Under the pieces are notes generated by a model. The model was not told the origin of the DNA. It was given only the letters and a program-made list of their open reading frames with translations, and did no database searches. This document shows positions 1 through 4,960 of a stretch of 6,643 bases of DNA, in pieces. Source of the DNA: UBA1724 sp963632245 (lineage in GTDB: Bacteria > Verrucomicrobiota > Lentisphaeria > Oligosphaerales > Oligosphaeraceae); the NCBI GenBank assembly GCA_963632245.1, contig CAVGTF010000119.1, positions 1 to 6,643 of the forward strand, given 5' to 3'. The first letter of the stretch is position 1; every line of letters starts with the position of its first letter. Position numbers and translations under genes: made by a program.

Positions 1-11
1 GTCCTCTTCAT
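1..11 (-). CDS. Start of an unidentified gene cut by the window edge
   Basis: Reading the minus strand, an ATG at 11-9 is followed by codons for Lys and Arg before the window ends, so only three full codons are visible and no product can be named. The call rests on the AGGAGA Shine-Dalgarno sequence seven nucleotides upstream, the best-spaced one in the left half of the window. The gene would have the same orientation as the folK operon and lie beyond its presumed terminator. A chance match in AT-rich DNA cannot be excluded. Confidence 0.4.
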
Positions 12-18
12 ACTTTCT

Positions 19-24
19 TCTCCT
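19..24 (-). promoter_or_regulatory. Shine-Dalgarno sequence of the edge gene
   Basis: The minus strand reads AGGAGA here, complementary to the 16S rRNA 3' end, with a 7-nt spacer to the ATG at 11-9. It stands out because none of the five genes of the folK-dapL cluster has such a sequence at a comparable position. Confidence 0.45.
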
Positions 25-94
25 AAAAAACAGGTTTGAACACAAGAAAAAAACAAAACAAATGCACAAAACACAAAAACAACACGCAATCCAC

Positions 95-208
95 TCCAAA
101 TCAAGAATCTCCATGGGGGGAGACCACCCATGCTAAAATTGTTTAGCAGGAGAGAAAAAATTTTTTCTTCCCCGAGATGGGGAAGAAAAAAAGATTCCTT
201 GATTGGGA
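95..208. repeat. Nested inverted-repeat element (structured RNA or MITE-like)
   Basis: The outer arms are 95-110 and 192-208. They are complementary except for one A/G mismatch (98/205) and one extra base in the right arm, giving about 15 paired positions. Inside are three further perfect inverted repeats: CATGGG/CCCATG at 112-117 and 127-132, TGCTAAA/TTTAGCA at 131-137 and 142-148, and a 13-bp stem at 161-173 and 179-191. The first two share bases 131-132, so they compete slightly. Transcribed from either strand, the whole would fold into a multi-branch structure closed by the outer stem. It could be a structured leader or trailer RNA, or a small palindromic mobile element. No target-site duplication was seen. 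Confidence 0.5.
155..191 (-). terminator. Likely intrinsic terminator of the dapL-folK operon
   Basis: On the minus strand, a 13-bp perfect stem (arms 191-179 and 173-161) with a 5-nt loop (ATCTC) is followed at once by six T residues (160-155). The stem core is CTTCCCC/GGGGAAG, extended by A-T pairs. It lies about 100 nt after the folK stop, in the direction of transcription. The opposite strand has no comparable T run after the hairpin, so the polarity favours minus-strand transcripts. The same hairpin is part of the larger 95-208 element, so it could be conditional. Confidence 0.55.
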
Positions 209-225
209 TTTTCGCGCTCTGCCAT

Positions 226-254
226 ATTATGAGAAGAATTTTGAGGAAAGGCAA
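226..254 (-). promoter_or_regulatory. Possible sigma70-type promoter downstream of folK
   Basis: The minus strand has TTGCCT at 254-249 and CATAAT at 231-226 with a 17-nt spacer, matching the consensus at four and five of six positions. It would start transcription near 219, just before the structured element and terminator, giving a roughly 60-nt RNA that ends near 155 unless read-through continues to the gene starting at 11. The surrounding DNA is AT-rich, so chance matches are likely. Confidence 0.25.
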
Positions 255-294
255 GAGTTGTCGGGGACTTTTTTTCGGGAATTTTGAGATTTTT

Positions 295-717
295 TTAGAA
301 TTGTTCGTGGAGTTCCTCGGGGGAAAGGATTTCTTGGAGGGGTAGCGTGACGAAGGATCGTTCTTTCCAACGGGGGTGTGGGAGGGTGAGCGCGGGGGTA
401 TTGCGGATTTCGTGATTGCAGGCGATGATATCGATATCGAGGGTCCTGCTGTGCCAGTGGGGATGATCCTTTGGGCGTCCCAGGGCGACCTCCTGTGCCT
501 GTGTGATCTGGAGGAGTTCCTCGGGGGTGCCGTCCCACTCTCCCGCGACGGCCCAATTCCAGAAATCGGGCGCGCCCTCCTCGCATCCCACCGCAGGGTT
601 TCGGAGGGGGGAAGAGACCCTTTTTACCCGGAAGCCGGCCTTTGCCAGTCCCTGTAACGCCGTATCGAAGGCGCGAGGGACATCTCCGAGATTACCGCCG
701 ATGCTGAGAATGACCAT
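295..717 (-). CDS. folK: 2-amino-4-hydroxy-6-hydroxymethyldihydropteridine pyrophosphokinase
   Basis: This enzyme transfers pyrophosphate from ATP to 6-hydroxymethyl-7,8-dihydropterin, the step before dihydropteroate synthase in cytosolic folate synthesis. The 140-residue product shows the family pattern: an N-terminal strand with GGNLGD (residues 7-12), the loop segment SSPLRNPAV (35-43), and the signature HSRTLDIDII (89-98), whose Asp94 and Asp96 match the magnesium-binding aspartates of known HPPKs. LPHPR (112-116) follows near the C terminus. It is somewhat shorter than the E. coli enzyme (159 residues), mainly in loops. The ATG follows the stop of the M50 gene by only 4 nt and no Shine-Dalgarno sequence is visible (the upstream minus strand is pyrimidine-rich), which suggests translational coupling. 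It is the last gene of the cluster; no other folate gene is in the window. Confidence 0.93.
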   Translation of the reverse strand: MVILSIGGNLGDVPRAFDTALQGLAKAGFRVKRVSSPLRNPAVGCEEGAPDFWNWAVAGEWDGTPEELLQITQAQEVALGRPKDHPHWHSRTLDIDIIACNHEIRNTPALTLPHPRWKERSFVTLPLQEILSPEELHEQF

Positions 718-721
718 GGTG

Positions 722-1453
722 CTAGGATGCGGAGGAGAATTGTGTGTGGAGGGCGGTCACGGCATCCCGGAGGGTCTCCCAGGGGAGGATCCAGAGATCC
801 CGTGGATCGGGGGATGCCAATGCCAGGATGGCGAAGACCAGGAGGAGATTTCCCGCCAGAATGAAAGCGAAGGAGGGAATCTTCCCCCAGTAGTCAAAAT
901 CGCTCTGTCCGATGCGGATGGCGTAGATGGTGAGGATCAGGTGGTAGGCCCAGGCGGCGCCCAGAAGAAAGAGTGCATCGGGTCGCGCCCAGGCGGGGTA
1001 GTCCAGTGGCAGGAGGGAGCAAAATGCGACCAGTCCTCCCCAGAGTGCGGCATAGAAGGGGAAGACATACGGCGCCAGGGAGACAAAGCCGCCGCCCCCC
1101 AAGACCTCCACGGAGCCCTTTCGCAAACCCAGACGGATCTTTCCCGTGGGACAGCCCGTGAGCTTCGCCGCCAGCCAGTGGGTCAGCTCATGACCCAGGA
1201 TATAGATGGGAATGAACCGCACTTTGGCGAAGAGCACAATCCCCGCCCCCACGCCAAACAGGATATCTCGTCCCCAGGGCTGTTGCCACAAAAAGCCCTT
1301 CGGCAGCCGAAACAGGCACGCGCCCATCCAGAACGCCAGCGCCGCATAGAGGAGTGTGGCGAGAATCGCCAGATGCCAGGGAAGCCCCTTCTCGTGGGGA
1401 GCCAGCCGCCGGGACTCCCTCTCCGCCAACTTCGCCGCATTTCGTGTGAGCAT
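722..1453 (-). CDS. M50-like (site-2-protease type) integral membrane metalloprotease
   Basis: The 243-residue product has about five hydrophobic segments (roughly 26-48, 63-86, 123-148, 159-180 and 192-213) and a zinc-protease motif HELTH at 88-92 in a membrane context (ILGHELTHWLAAKL), as in M50 peptidases. A later polar segment, GQSDFDYWG (182-190), sits just before the last hydrophobic stretch and could supply the third zinc ligand (Asp185 or Asp187), but it does not match the usual NPDG motif. No PDZ domain is present, so it is a minimal form. The family cleaves substrates within or near the membrane; no substrate can be inferred. The N terminus (1-25) is basic and cytosolic-looking. The start has no Shine-Dalgarno sequence and lies 37 nt after the preceding small gene. 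It may alternatively be an inactive M50 relative. Confidence 0.72.
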   Translation of the reverse strand: MLTRNAAKLAERESRRLAPHEKGLPWHLAILATLLYAALAFWMGACLFRLPKGFLWQQPWGRDILFGVGAGIVLFAKVRFIPIYILGHELTHWLAAKLTGCPTGKIRLGLRKGSVEVLGGGGFVSLAPYVFPFYAALWGGLVAFCSLLPLDYPAWARPDALFLLGAAWAYHLILTIYAIRIGQSDFDYWGKIPSFAFILAGNLLLVFAILALASPDPRDLWILPWETLRDAVTALHTQFSSAS

Positions 1454-1490
1454 AAAAAGATGGTGAGGTGGGGTCTCGCAGAGGGATTTT

Positions 1491-1763
1491 CTAGCGATAG
1501 TTGAAGAGTTGCGCCAAGGTATAGGTCTCCCCGGTCAGGGCATTCACCGCCCGAAGGATCTTCTGGCGCACCTTGGGGGAGAGGTACCGACCGCGGCAGC
1601 CCTTCGCCACCATCTTGTGGGTCAGCTGTTCCGTGGAGGCCGCCACCACCTGGTGGTTGGTCAGACCCTTCGCCACCAGCAAATCCGCCAGGGGCTGGGG
1701 ACCGTAGTCCCTCTGCATCAAGGGCTCGGAGAGCAATTCGTTATCGGAGTCGATTCCAGTCAT
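1491..1763 (-). CDS. Small conserved-looking protein of unknown function, possibly helix-turn-helix-like
   Basis: I do not recognise a named family. The 90-residue product is hydrophilic, without a signal peptide or membrane segment. Residues from about 24 to 82 (PLADLLVAKGLTNHQVVAAS, then KMVAKG, LSPKVRQKILRAVNAL) have a spacing of short helices like that of Xre/Cro-type DNA-binding domains: 'KGLTNHQVVAAS' looks like helix 2-turn-helix 3 and 'LSPKVRQKILRAVNAL' like the last helix. The basic run KGCRGR fits nucleic-acid contact. This is inference from pattern only. The reading frame is supported by its place in the operon: the start overlaps the end of the lipM-like gene by 23 nt and the stop lies 37 nt before the M50 gene. 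An alternative start is Met16 (at 1718). Neither start has a Shine-Dalgarno sequence. Confidence 0.7.
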   Translation of the reverse strand: MTGIDSDNELLSEPLMQRDYGPQPLADLLVAKGLTNHQVVAASTEQLTHKMVAKGCRGRYLSPKVRQKILRAVNALTGETYTLAQLFNYR

Positions 1764-2433
1764 TTGTGCCGTATTTCGTGGTCACAAGGTTTTCAATCTG
1801 GTCGAGGAATTCCCGGCCGGGTTCCGTCGGAGTCGTGGAGATCTCCATCTCCTCCCGGAGTCCCAAAAGCAATGCCTGGGTGATGCGCTCGCGCTCCACC
1901 GGAAGCGGTCCGCCAAAATGCAGACTCGCCTGGTGCAAGAGGCCGTCCGCGGTCCGCCGCTGGGCGCATCCCGCAATCTTCCGGCCCTCCAGCAACAGGT
2001 CGTAGCGGGTGGGATTGGTGAAGCAGACCATCCGCGCACGGTCCACGCTGTGGGGGATCTCCTGGGCGGAGAGCTCCGCCGGAAAGCCCAGGGAACACAC
2101 CGCACGCTTCAAGGCGCGATTCAGGCAGTTGTAGCTCTTGATGCGGTCCAGTCCCGTGAGCCAGTGTCCCATGGGGAAGCTGACGGAGAAGGTGTAGTCG
2201 TAGTCGTGATAGACCACGCCGCCACCCGTGGGCCGCCGCACCGCAGAATAGCCCGCTGGCGCGGCATCCAGGGTCTGGACATAGCCGATGGAGACCGCCG
2301 GACGATCCCAGGAGTAACACCGCAACAACGGCACGTCACGACCCGGGGAGTCCTTCAGCAACGCCTCGTCCGCCGCCATGTTCCAGGCGGGCGAATGGGC
2401 GCCGTCACGCCAAAAAAGCCACTCCTCCGACAT
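1741..2433 (-). CDS. Lipoate-protein ligase/octanoyltransferase family protein, LipM-like
   Basis: The product belongs to the biotin/lipoate protein ligase fold and probably moves octanoyl or lipoyl groups to lipoyl domains of 2-oxoacid dehydrogenases or GcvH. Visible motifs are an N-terminal NMAADEALL (18-26), RRPTGGGVVYH (66-76) at the acyl-binding site, and GRKIAGCAQRR (150-160) with the conserved Lys152. Cys137 in VCFTNPTRYDL sits where LipM-type octanoyltransferases carry their acyl-thioester cysteine, so transferase rather than ATP-dependent ligase activity is favoured. At 230 residues it lacks the C-terminal accessory domain of LplA and is shorter than LipM of Bacillus (about 278). The start at 2433 is chosen because MSEEW begins the conserved domain; an in-frame upstream extension to 2631 lies inside dapL and has low-complexity content. 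The gene starts 19 nt after the dapL stop. Confidence 0.82.
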   Translation of the reverse strand: MSEEWLFWRDGAHSPAWNMAADEALLKDSPGRDVPLLRCYSWDRPAVSIGYVQTLDAAPAGYSAVRRPTGGGVVYHDYDYTFSVSFPMGHWLTGLDRIKSYNCLNRALKRAVCSLGFPAELSAQEIPHSVDRARMVCFTNPTRYDLLLEGRKIAGCAQRRTADGLLHQASLHFGGPLPVERERITQALLLGLREEMEISTTPTEPGREFLDQIENLVTTKYGTNDWNRLR

Positions 2434-2452
2434 ACCGCAAAAAACCCCTGTG

Positions 2453-3682
2453 CTAGAAGAGGAACCGCGAGGAGCCCAAGCGGCGCTTGACCTCCTCCAA
2501 CACCGCGGTCTCTTCCGCGAGGCTCGCGGCCTCGAAGGTGGCCGAGAAGCGCACGAAGGCGCCGCAGTCATCCCAGGGCACGGTGGAGATGAGCTTCGTG
2601 GTGATGAGCCACTGGCTGAATTCCTCGGCATTGGCGAAGGTGGTGCCGTCGCTGGTGCCCTTGGGGATGCCCACGTAGAGGTAGAAGGATCCCTGGGGGA
2701 CCTCCGCCTGGAAGCCCAGCTCCCGGAGGGTCCCCGTGAGCGCCGTAAGACGACGGAGATACTTTTCGTTGATCTTCGGAGTGATCTCCGACTGCGCCTT
2801 CAAGGCCTCCGCGGCCGCTTTCTGAATCGCCAAGAACTGACCGGAATCCGCGTTGTCCTTCACGGTGGCGAAGGCCTTCACCGCCTCCGCATTGCCACAG
2901 ACCCAGCCCAGACGCCAGCCCGTCATGTTAAAGCCCTTGGACATGGAGTGCAATTCCACCGCCACGTCCTTGGCACCCGGACGAGAGAAGATGCTCAAGG
3001 GCTTCCCACGGAAGTTCAACGGCGCATAGGCGGCATCCACCACCAGCAACGCCTGGATCTCTTTCGCAAAGGCGATGGCCTCGTCGTAGAATTCTGGAGT
3101 CGCCACCGCGCCCGTGGGGTTGTTGGGGTAGTTCAGGTAGATCAGCTTCGCCGCCTTACGGTCCTCCGCAGAGACCGCCGAGAAGTCCGGTAGGAACCCC
3201 CGCTCCCGAGTGAGCGGCATCTTCACCACACGACCGCCAAGATAGGTGGTCCAGGTGCCCATGACGCCATAGCCCGGAGTGGTCATCAGCGCGACGTCGC
3301 CGGGATTGATGAAACACACCGGCAACAGGCTCAATGCGGATTTGCTGCCCATGGAGTGGTTGATCTCCGTCACCGGATCCAAGTCCACACCATACAGCTC
3401 CTTCATGTATCCCGAGACCGCCTGCTTGAACTCCAGGCAGCCGTTGTCCGCATAGAAACGATTCTCCTTCTTCGCGGCTTCACGAGACAACGCATCCACC
3501 ACCATCGGGAAGGCCATGTCGTCCGGCTCCCCAACCCCCATGTCAATCAACGGTACACCAGGATTCGCCGCCACCGCCGCACGCTTCGCACGCTTGATCT
3601 TCTCAAATTTGTAGATCACCGTGGATTTGCCAAACTGAACGCCACCAATGCGCTCCGCAAAAAGAGAAGGAAGGAAAGACAT
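2453..3682 (-). CDS. dapL: LL-diaminopimelate aminotransferase
   Basis: This PLP enzyme converts tetrahydrodipicolinate and glutamate directly to LL-2,6-diaminopimelate and 2-oxoglutarate, bypassing the succinylase or acetylase branches on the way to meso-DAP and lysine. The 409-residue length fits the family (about 410). Features seen: GVGEPD (49-54), NRFYADNGCLEFKQAV (74-89) of the substrate-entry region, YLNYPNNPTGA (182-192), VDAAYAPLNF (215-224), and the PLP-lysine motif SMSKGFNMTGWRLGW with Lys249 and Arg257. FVRFSATF near the C terminus carries the carboxylate-binding arginine. DAAYAPLNF and FNMTGWR separate DapL from ordinary AspC-type enzymes. The start at 3682 leaves a normal N terminus before the conserved FEKIKRAKRAA. 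It is the first gene of the cluster. Its upstream minus strand is TTTTTTT and TTCCTCC repeats with no Shine-Dalgarno sequence. Confidence 0.93.
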   Translation of the reverse strand: MSFLPSLFAERIGGVQFGKSTVIYKFEKIKRAKRAAVAANPGVPLIDMGVGEPDDMAFPMVVDALSREAAKKENRFYADNGCLEFKQAVSGYMKELYGVDLDPVTEINHSMGSKSALSLLPVCFINPGDVALMTTPGYGVMGTWTTYLGGRVVKMPLTRERGFLPDFSAVSAEDRKAAKLIYLNYPNNPTGAVATPEFYDEAIAFAKEIQALLVVDAAYAPLNFRGKPLSIFSRPGAKDVAVELHSMSKGFNMTGWRLGWVCGNAEAVKAFATVKDNADSGQFLAIQKAAAEALKAQSEITPKINEKYLRRLTALTGTLRELGFQAEVPQGSFYLYVGIPKGTSDGTTFANAEEFSQWLITTKLISTVPWDDCGAFVRFSATFEAASLAEETAVLEEVKRRLGSSRFLF

Positions 3683-3694
3683 GGTACAAAAAAA

Positions 3695-3729
3695 GGAGGA
3701 AGGAGGAAGGAGGAAGGAGGAAGGAGGAA
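3695..3729. repeat. Five perfect tandem copies of GGAGGAA
   Basis: Five contiguous 7-bp units occupy exactly 35 bp, followed directly by GTTAGGC, and separated from the dapL start codon by A7 (3688-3694) and a short spacer. On the dapL sense strand the array reads as a polypyrimidine tract (TTCCTCC). Perfect identity between units suggests recent slippage. It sits in the 5' leader region of dapL and could alter spacing there, but a function is not shown. Confidence 0.9.
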
Positions 3730-3738
3730 GTTAGGCCA

Positions 3739-3796
3739 GGGTTTCGCAGAAGCGAAACCCCGCGCCGAAATCTACCGGCGCGTGCGCCAAGCGCAC
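3739..3796. repeat. Three consecutive perfect hairpins
   Basis: Stem 1 is GGGTTTCGC/GCGAAACCC (3739-3747, 3752-3760; 9 bp, 4-nt loop). Stem 2 is CGCGCCG/CGGCGCG (3761-3767, 3776-3782; 7 bp, 8-nt loop). Stem 3 is GTGCGC/GCGCAC (3782-3787, 3791-3796; 6 bp, 3-nt loop). They are back to back, with no T run after them on either strand, so they do not look like intrinsic terminators. They resemble REP-type palindromic units or a structured dapL leader if transcription starts upstream. Confidence 0.7.
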
Positions 3797-3808
3797 CCGA
3801 ATTGGCGC

Positions 3809-3833
3809 GCAAAAATGGGAAAGGCAAAAATGG
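3809..3833. repeat. Direct repeat GCAAAAATGG, twice, 15-bp period
   Basis: Copies lie at 3809-3818 and 3824-3833 with five bases between them. They are the only AT-rich part of this spacer and lie about 130-150 bp upstream of dapL. A paired protein-binding site is possible; no convincing -35/-10 pair was found beside them. Confidence 0.5.
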
Positions 3834-3876
3834 TATCGCCGGAAGGCGGAAGAAGTTAGGCAGGAGGGCACGGAGG

Positions 3877-3903
3877 GCGGCAGATGCCGCAAGGTCTTGC
3901 GGC
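3877..3903. repeat. Overlapping palindromes around GCCGC
   Basis: GCGGCA/TGCCGC (3877-3882, 3885-3890) and GCCGCAAG/CTTGCGGC (3886-3893, 3896-3903) share bases 3886-3890, so only one stem can form at a time. This is a switch-like arrangement or simply decayed repeat DNA. Confidence 0.55.
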
Positions 3904-3911
3904 GCAAGTAG

Positions 3912-3932
3912 TTAGTGGTTAGCCGTTAGTTA
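3912..3932 (+). repeat. Heptamer array, left arm: three YTAGNNN units
   Basis: The units are TTAGTGG, TTAGCCG and TTAGTTA at 3912-3918, 3919-3925 and 3926-3932, with a more diverged CAAGTAG just before them. All keep TAG in the same phase, while the last three positions vary. Similar heptameric intergenic repeats are known from filamentous cyanobacteria; a link to those is not implied. Confidence 0.65.
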
Positions 3933-3966
3933 TACGGTCGCTACGCGGCTCTTCCGCAGCATTTCG

Positions 3967-3999
3967 GCCGCGGTGCCGTACCGCGGCTTCGCGCCGCGG
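3967..3999. repeat. Two mutually exclusive CCGCGG hairpins
   Basis: GCCGCGGT pairs with ACCGCGGC (3967-3974, 3980-3987; 8 bp), and CCGCGGC pairs with GCCGCGG (3981-3987, 3993-3999; 7 bp). The middle arm is shared, so the two stems compete. The pair lies midway between the two heptamer arrays, as the tip of a larger inverted repeat would. Confidence 0.65.
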
Positions 4000-4020
4000 A
4001 AAAGCGCCGCAGGCACCTTG

Positions 4021-4055
4021 CAACTAGCCACTAACCACTAAGGGCTAGCTACTAG
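4021..4055 (-). repeat. Heptamer array, right arm: five YTAGNNN units in inverse orientation
   Basis: On the minus strand the units are CTAGTAG, CTAGCCC, TTAGTGG, TTAGTGG and CTAGTTG (4055 down to 4021), again exactly 35 bp. The core CTAACCACTAA (4031-4041, plus strand) is the perfect reverse complement of 3912-3922, so the two arrays form 11-bp arms about 108 bp apart. Confidence 0.7.
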
Positions 4056-4058
4056 GTC

Positions 4059-4077
4059 GATGACGCCACGCGTCATC
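4059..4077 (-). terminator. Hairpin spanning the stop codon of the SEC-C gene
   Basis: GATGACGC (4059-4066) and GCGTCATC (4070-4077) form an 8-bp perfect stem with a 3-nt loop, and the TGA stop (4075-4073) lies inside one arm. There is no T run after it on the minus strand, so intrinsic termination is uncertain. It could instead protect the mRNA 3' end or mark a repeat junction. Confidence 0.35.
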
Positions 4078-4960
4078 GCCCACAGCATTTCTTATACTTC
4101 TTGCCGGAGCCGCAGGGGCAGGGATCATTGCGGCCGATCTTGGGCTGGTCGCGGACGATGGGAGGAAGGGCCTTCAGGGTGGTGGGCTCCTCTTCCTTGA
4201 GCGCGATGTCCGCGTAGTTCACCAGACGATCCAGCTCGGAGGGCAAGGGACCATATCCGCCCATGTAGTTGCCCATGAGCATGGTCTTGATGCGCTGACG
4301 TCCCAGATCAAAGAAGCTCTGGAGATTCTTCTCGGTAAGACGCTCCTCCAGCAACTCCTTGTGCGCGCGATAGAAGGCAAAGAGCGGCTCCTTCAACTGG
4401 TCGCCACCCACCGCCACCGCGTTGATCACCAACGCCATCGCAATCTCAAAGTCCACCTTGTCCTCCGGAAGGTCAGAGAGGATCTTCCGGACCGTCTCCA
4501 GGAAGGACGCGTCGTTGTCACGACGGGATACCCACCGGCAGGAAAGGGTCAACAACAGCTGCTCGGAGACCACCTGGCCAATCCCGGGATCCAACAACGC
4601 CCCAAGGATCTCCGGCACCGCGTCCGCCGGAGACAACACGCCCAACAGCCGCGAGATCTCGCTGGACAGCCATTCCTCACGCGACACATTCGACCCAAAT
4701 TCCGCACTGCACAAAATCCGGAAGATCGGACCGTATGCCTCCATGCAGGGGGACATCCCCGCCAGCAAAAACACGCAGGACAACAACCGACGGTCCTCTG
4801 CCCCCGCTAGCTTCTCCGGATGCTCCACAAAGTCCCCCAGGACCCCCGCAACAAAGGACGACACCGCGCCCTTGTCCTGCAACAACTCCTGGAAGACCGG
4901 CGACAACGCCTCCACCGAGGCCGCACTCCGAAAAAGCTCTATCCGCTCCGTATTGTCCAT
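4073..4960 (-). CDS. SEC-C motif protein with an all-helical N-terminal region
   Basis: The last 21 residues (275-295) form a SEC-C motif, DPCPCGSGKKYKKCC, with Cys281, Cys283, Cys292 and Cys293 as zinc ligands, the same small zinc finger that ends SecA. Ahead of it are about 245 residues of acidic and leucine-rich predicted helices without membrane segments, then a short linker (about 255-274). The organisation is like that of stand-alone SEC-C proteins of the DUF1186 type, but I cannot confirm the N-terminal family by eye. SEC-C motifs bind SecB and ribosomes in SecA and are found in many uncharacterised proteins, so a protein- or ribosome-binding adaptor role is possible. The start at 4960 has only a weak AGAG upstream. 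It is separated from dapL by a repeat-rich 390-bp spacer and from the ATPase gene by 141 bp. Confidence 0.82.
   Translation of the reverse strand: MDNTERIELFRSAASVEALSPVFQELLQDKGAVSSFVAGVLGDFVEHPEKLAGAEDRRLLSCVFLLAGMSPCMEAYGPIFRILCSAEFGSNVSREEWLSSEISRLLGVLSPADAVPEILGALLDPGIGQVVSEQLLLTLSCRWVSRRDNDASFLETVRKILSDLPEDKVDFEIAMALVINAVAVGGDQLKEPLFAFYRAHKELLEERLTEKNLQSFFDLGRQRIKTMLMGNYMGGYGPLPSELDRLVNYADIALKEEEPTTLKALPPIVRDQPKIGRNDPCPCGSGKKYKKCCGR

Larger units (their letters stand above)
3727..3861. repeat. Pair of direct repeats GAAGTTAGGC
   Basis: The 10-bp sequence occurs at 3727-3736 (end of the GGAGGAA array) and again at 3852-3861, 125 bp apart, each time at the border of a purine-rich stretch. 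This suggests that the spacer was assembled from repeated modules. The shared TTAG links them to the nearby YTAGNNN heptamers. Confidence 0.6.

Noticed and set aside
130..345. Plus-strand ORF of 71 codons with GGGGGGAG seven nucleotides upstream
   Set aside because: The start looks good, but the purine run is one side of a CATGGG/CCCATG palindrome and the frame reads through the inverted-repeat element and into the end of folK on the other strand. A small peptide is not excluded but is poorly supported.
503..1504. Long plus-strand ORF (333 codons) opposite folK and the M50 gene
   Set aside because: It is antisense to two clear genes, and its translation is Gly/Arg/Pro/Gln-rich without a domain. 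GC-rich coding DNA commonly leaves such open antisense frames.
2434..2631. Extended N terminus of the lipM-like protein
   Set aside because: The extra 66 residues are Ser/Arg/Pro-rich and lie entirely within dapL or the short gap; the family domain starts at the ATG at 2433.
2378..3193. Plus-strand ORF of 271 codons opposite dapL
   Set aside because: It is antisense to an unmistakable dapL and has Arg/Gly-rich, domain-free content.
3739..3760. Intrinsic terminator
   Set aside because: The 9-bp stem is good, but neither strand has a T run after it, and it lies in front of dapL rather than behind a gene.
3603..3827. Minus-strand ORF of 74 codons over the GGAGGAA array
   Set aside because: It reads the repeats as Ser/Leu/Pro runs and overlaps the dapL start in another frame.
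3683..4072. tRNA or other standard RNA gene in the large spacer
   Set aside because: The hairpins do not form a cloverleaf with the conserved T-arm sequence; no known RNA was recognised.
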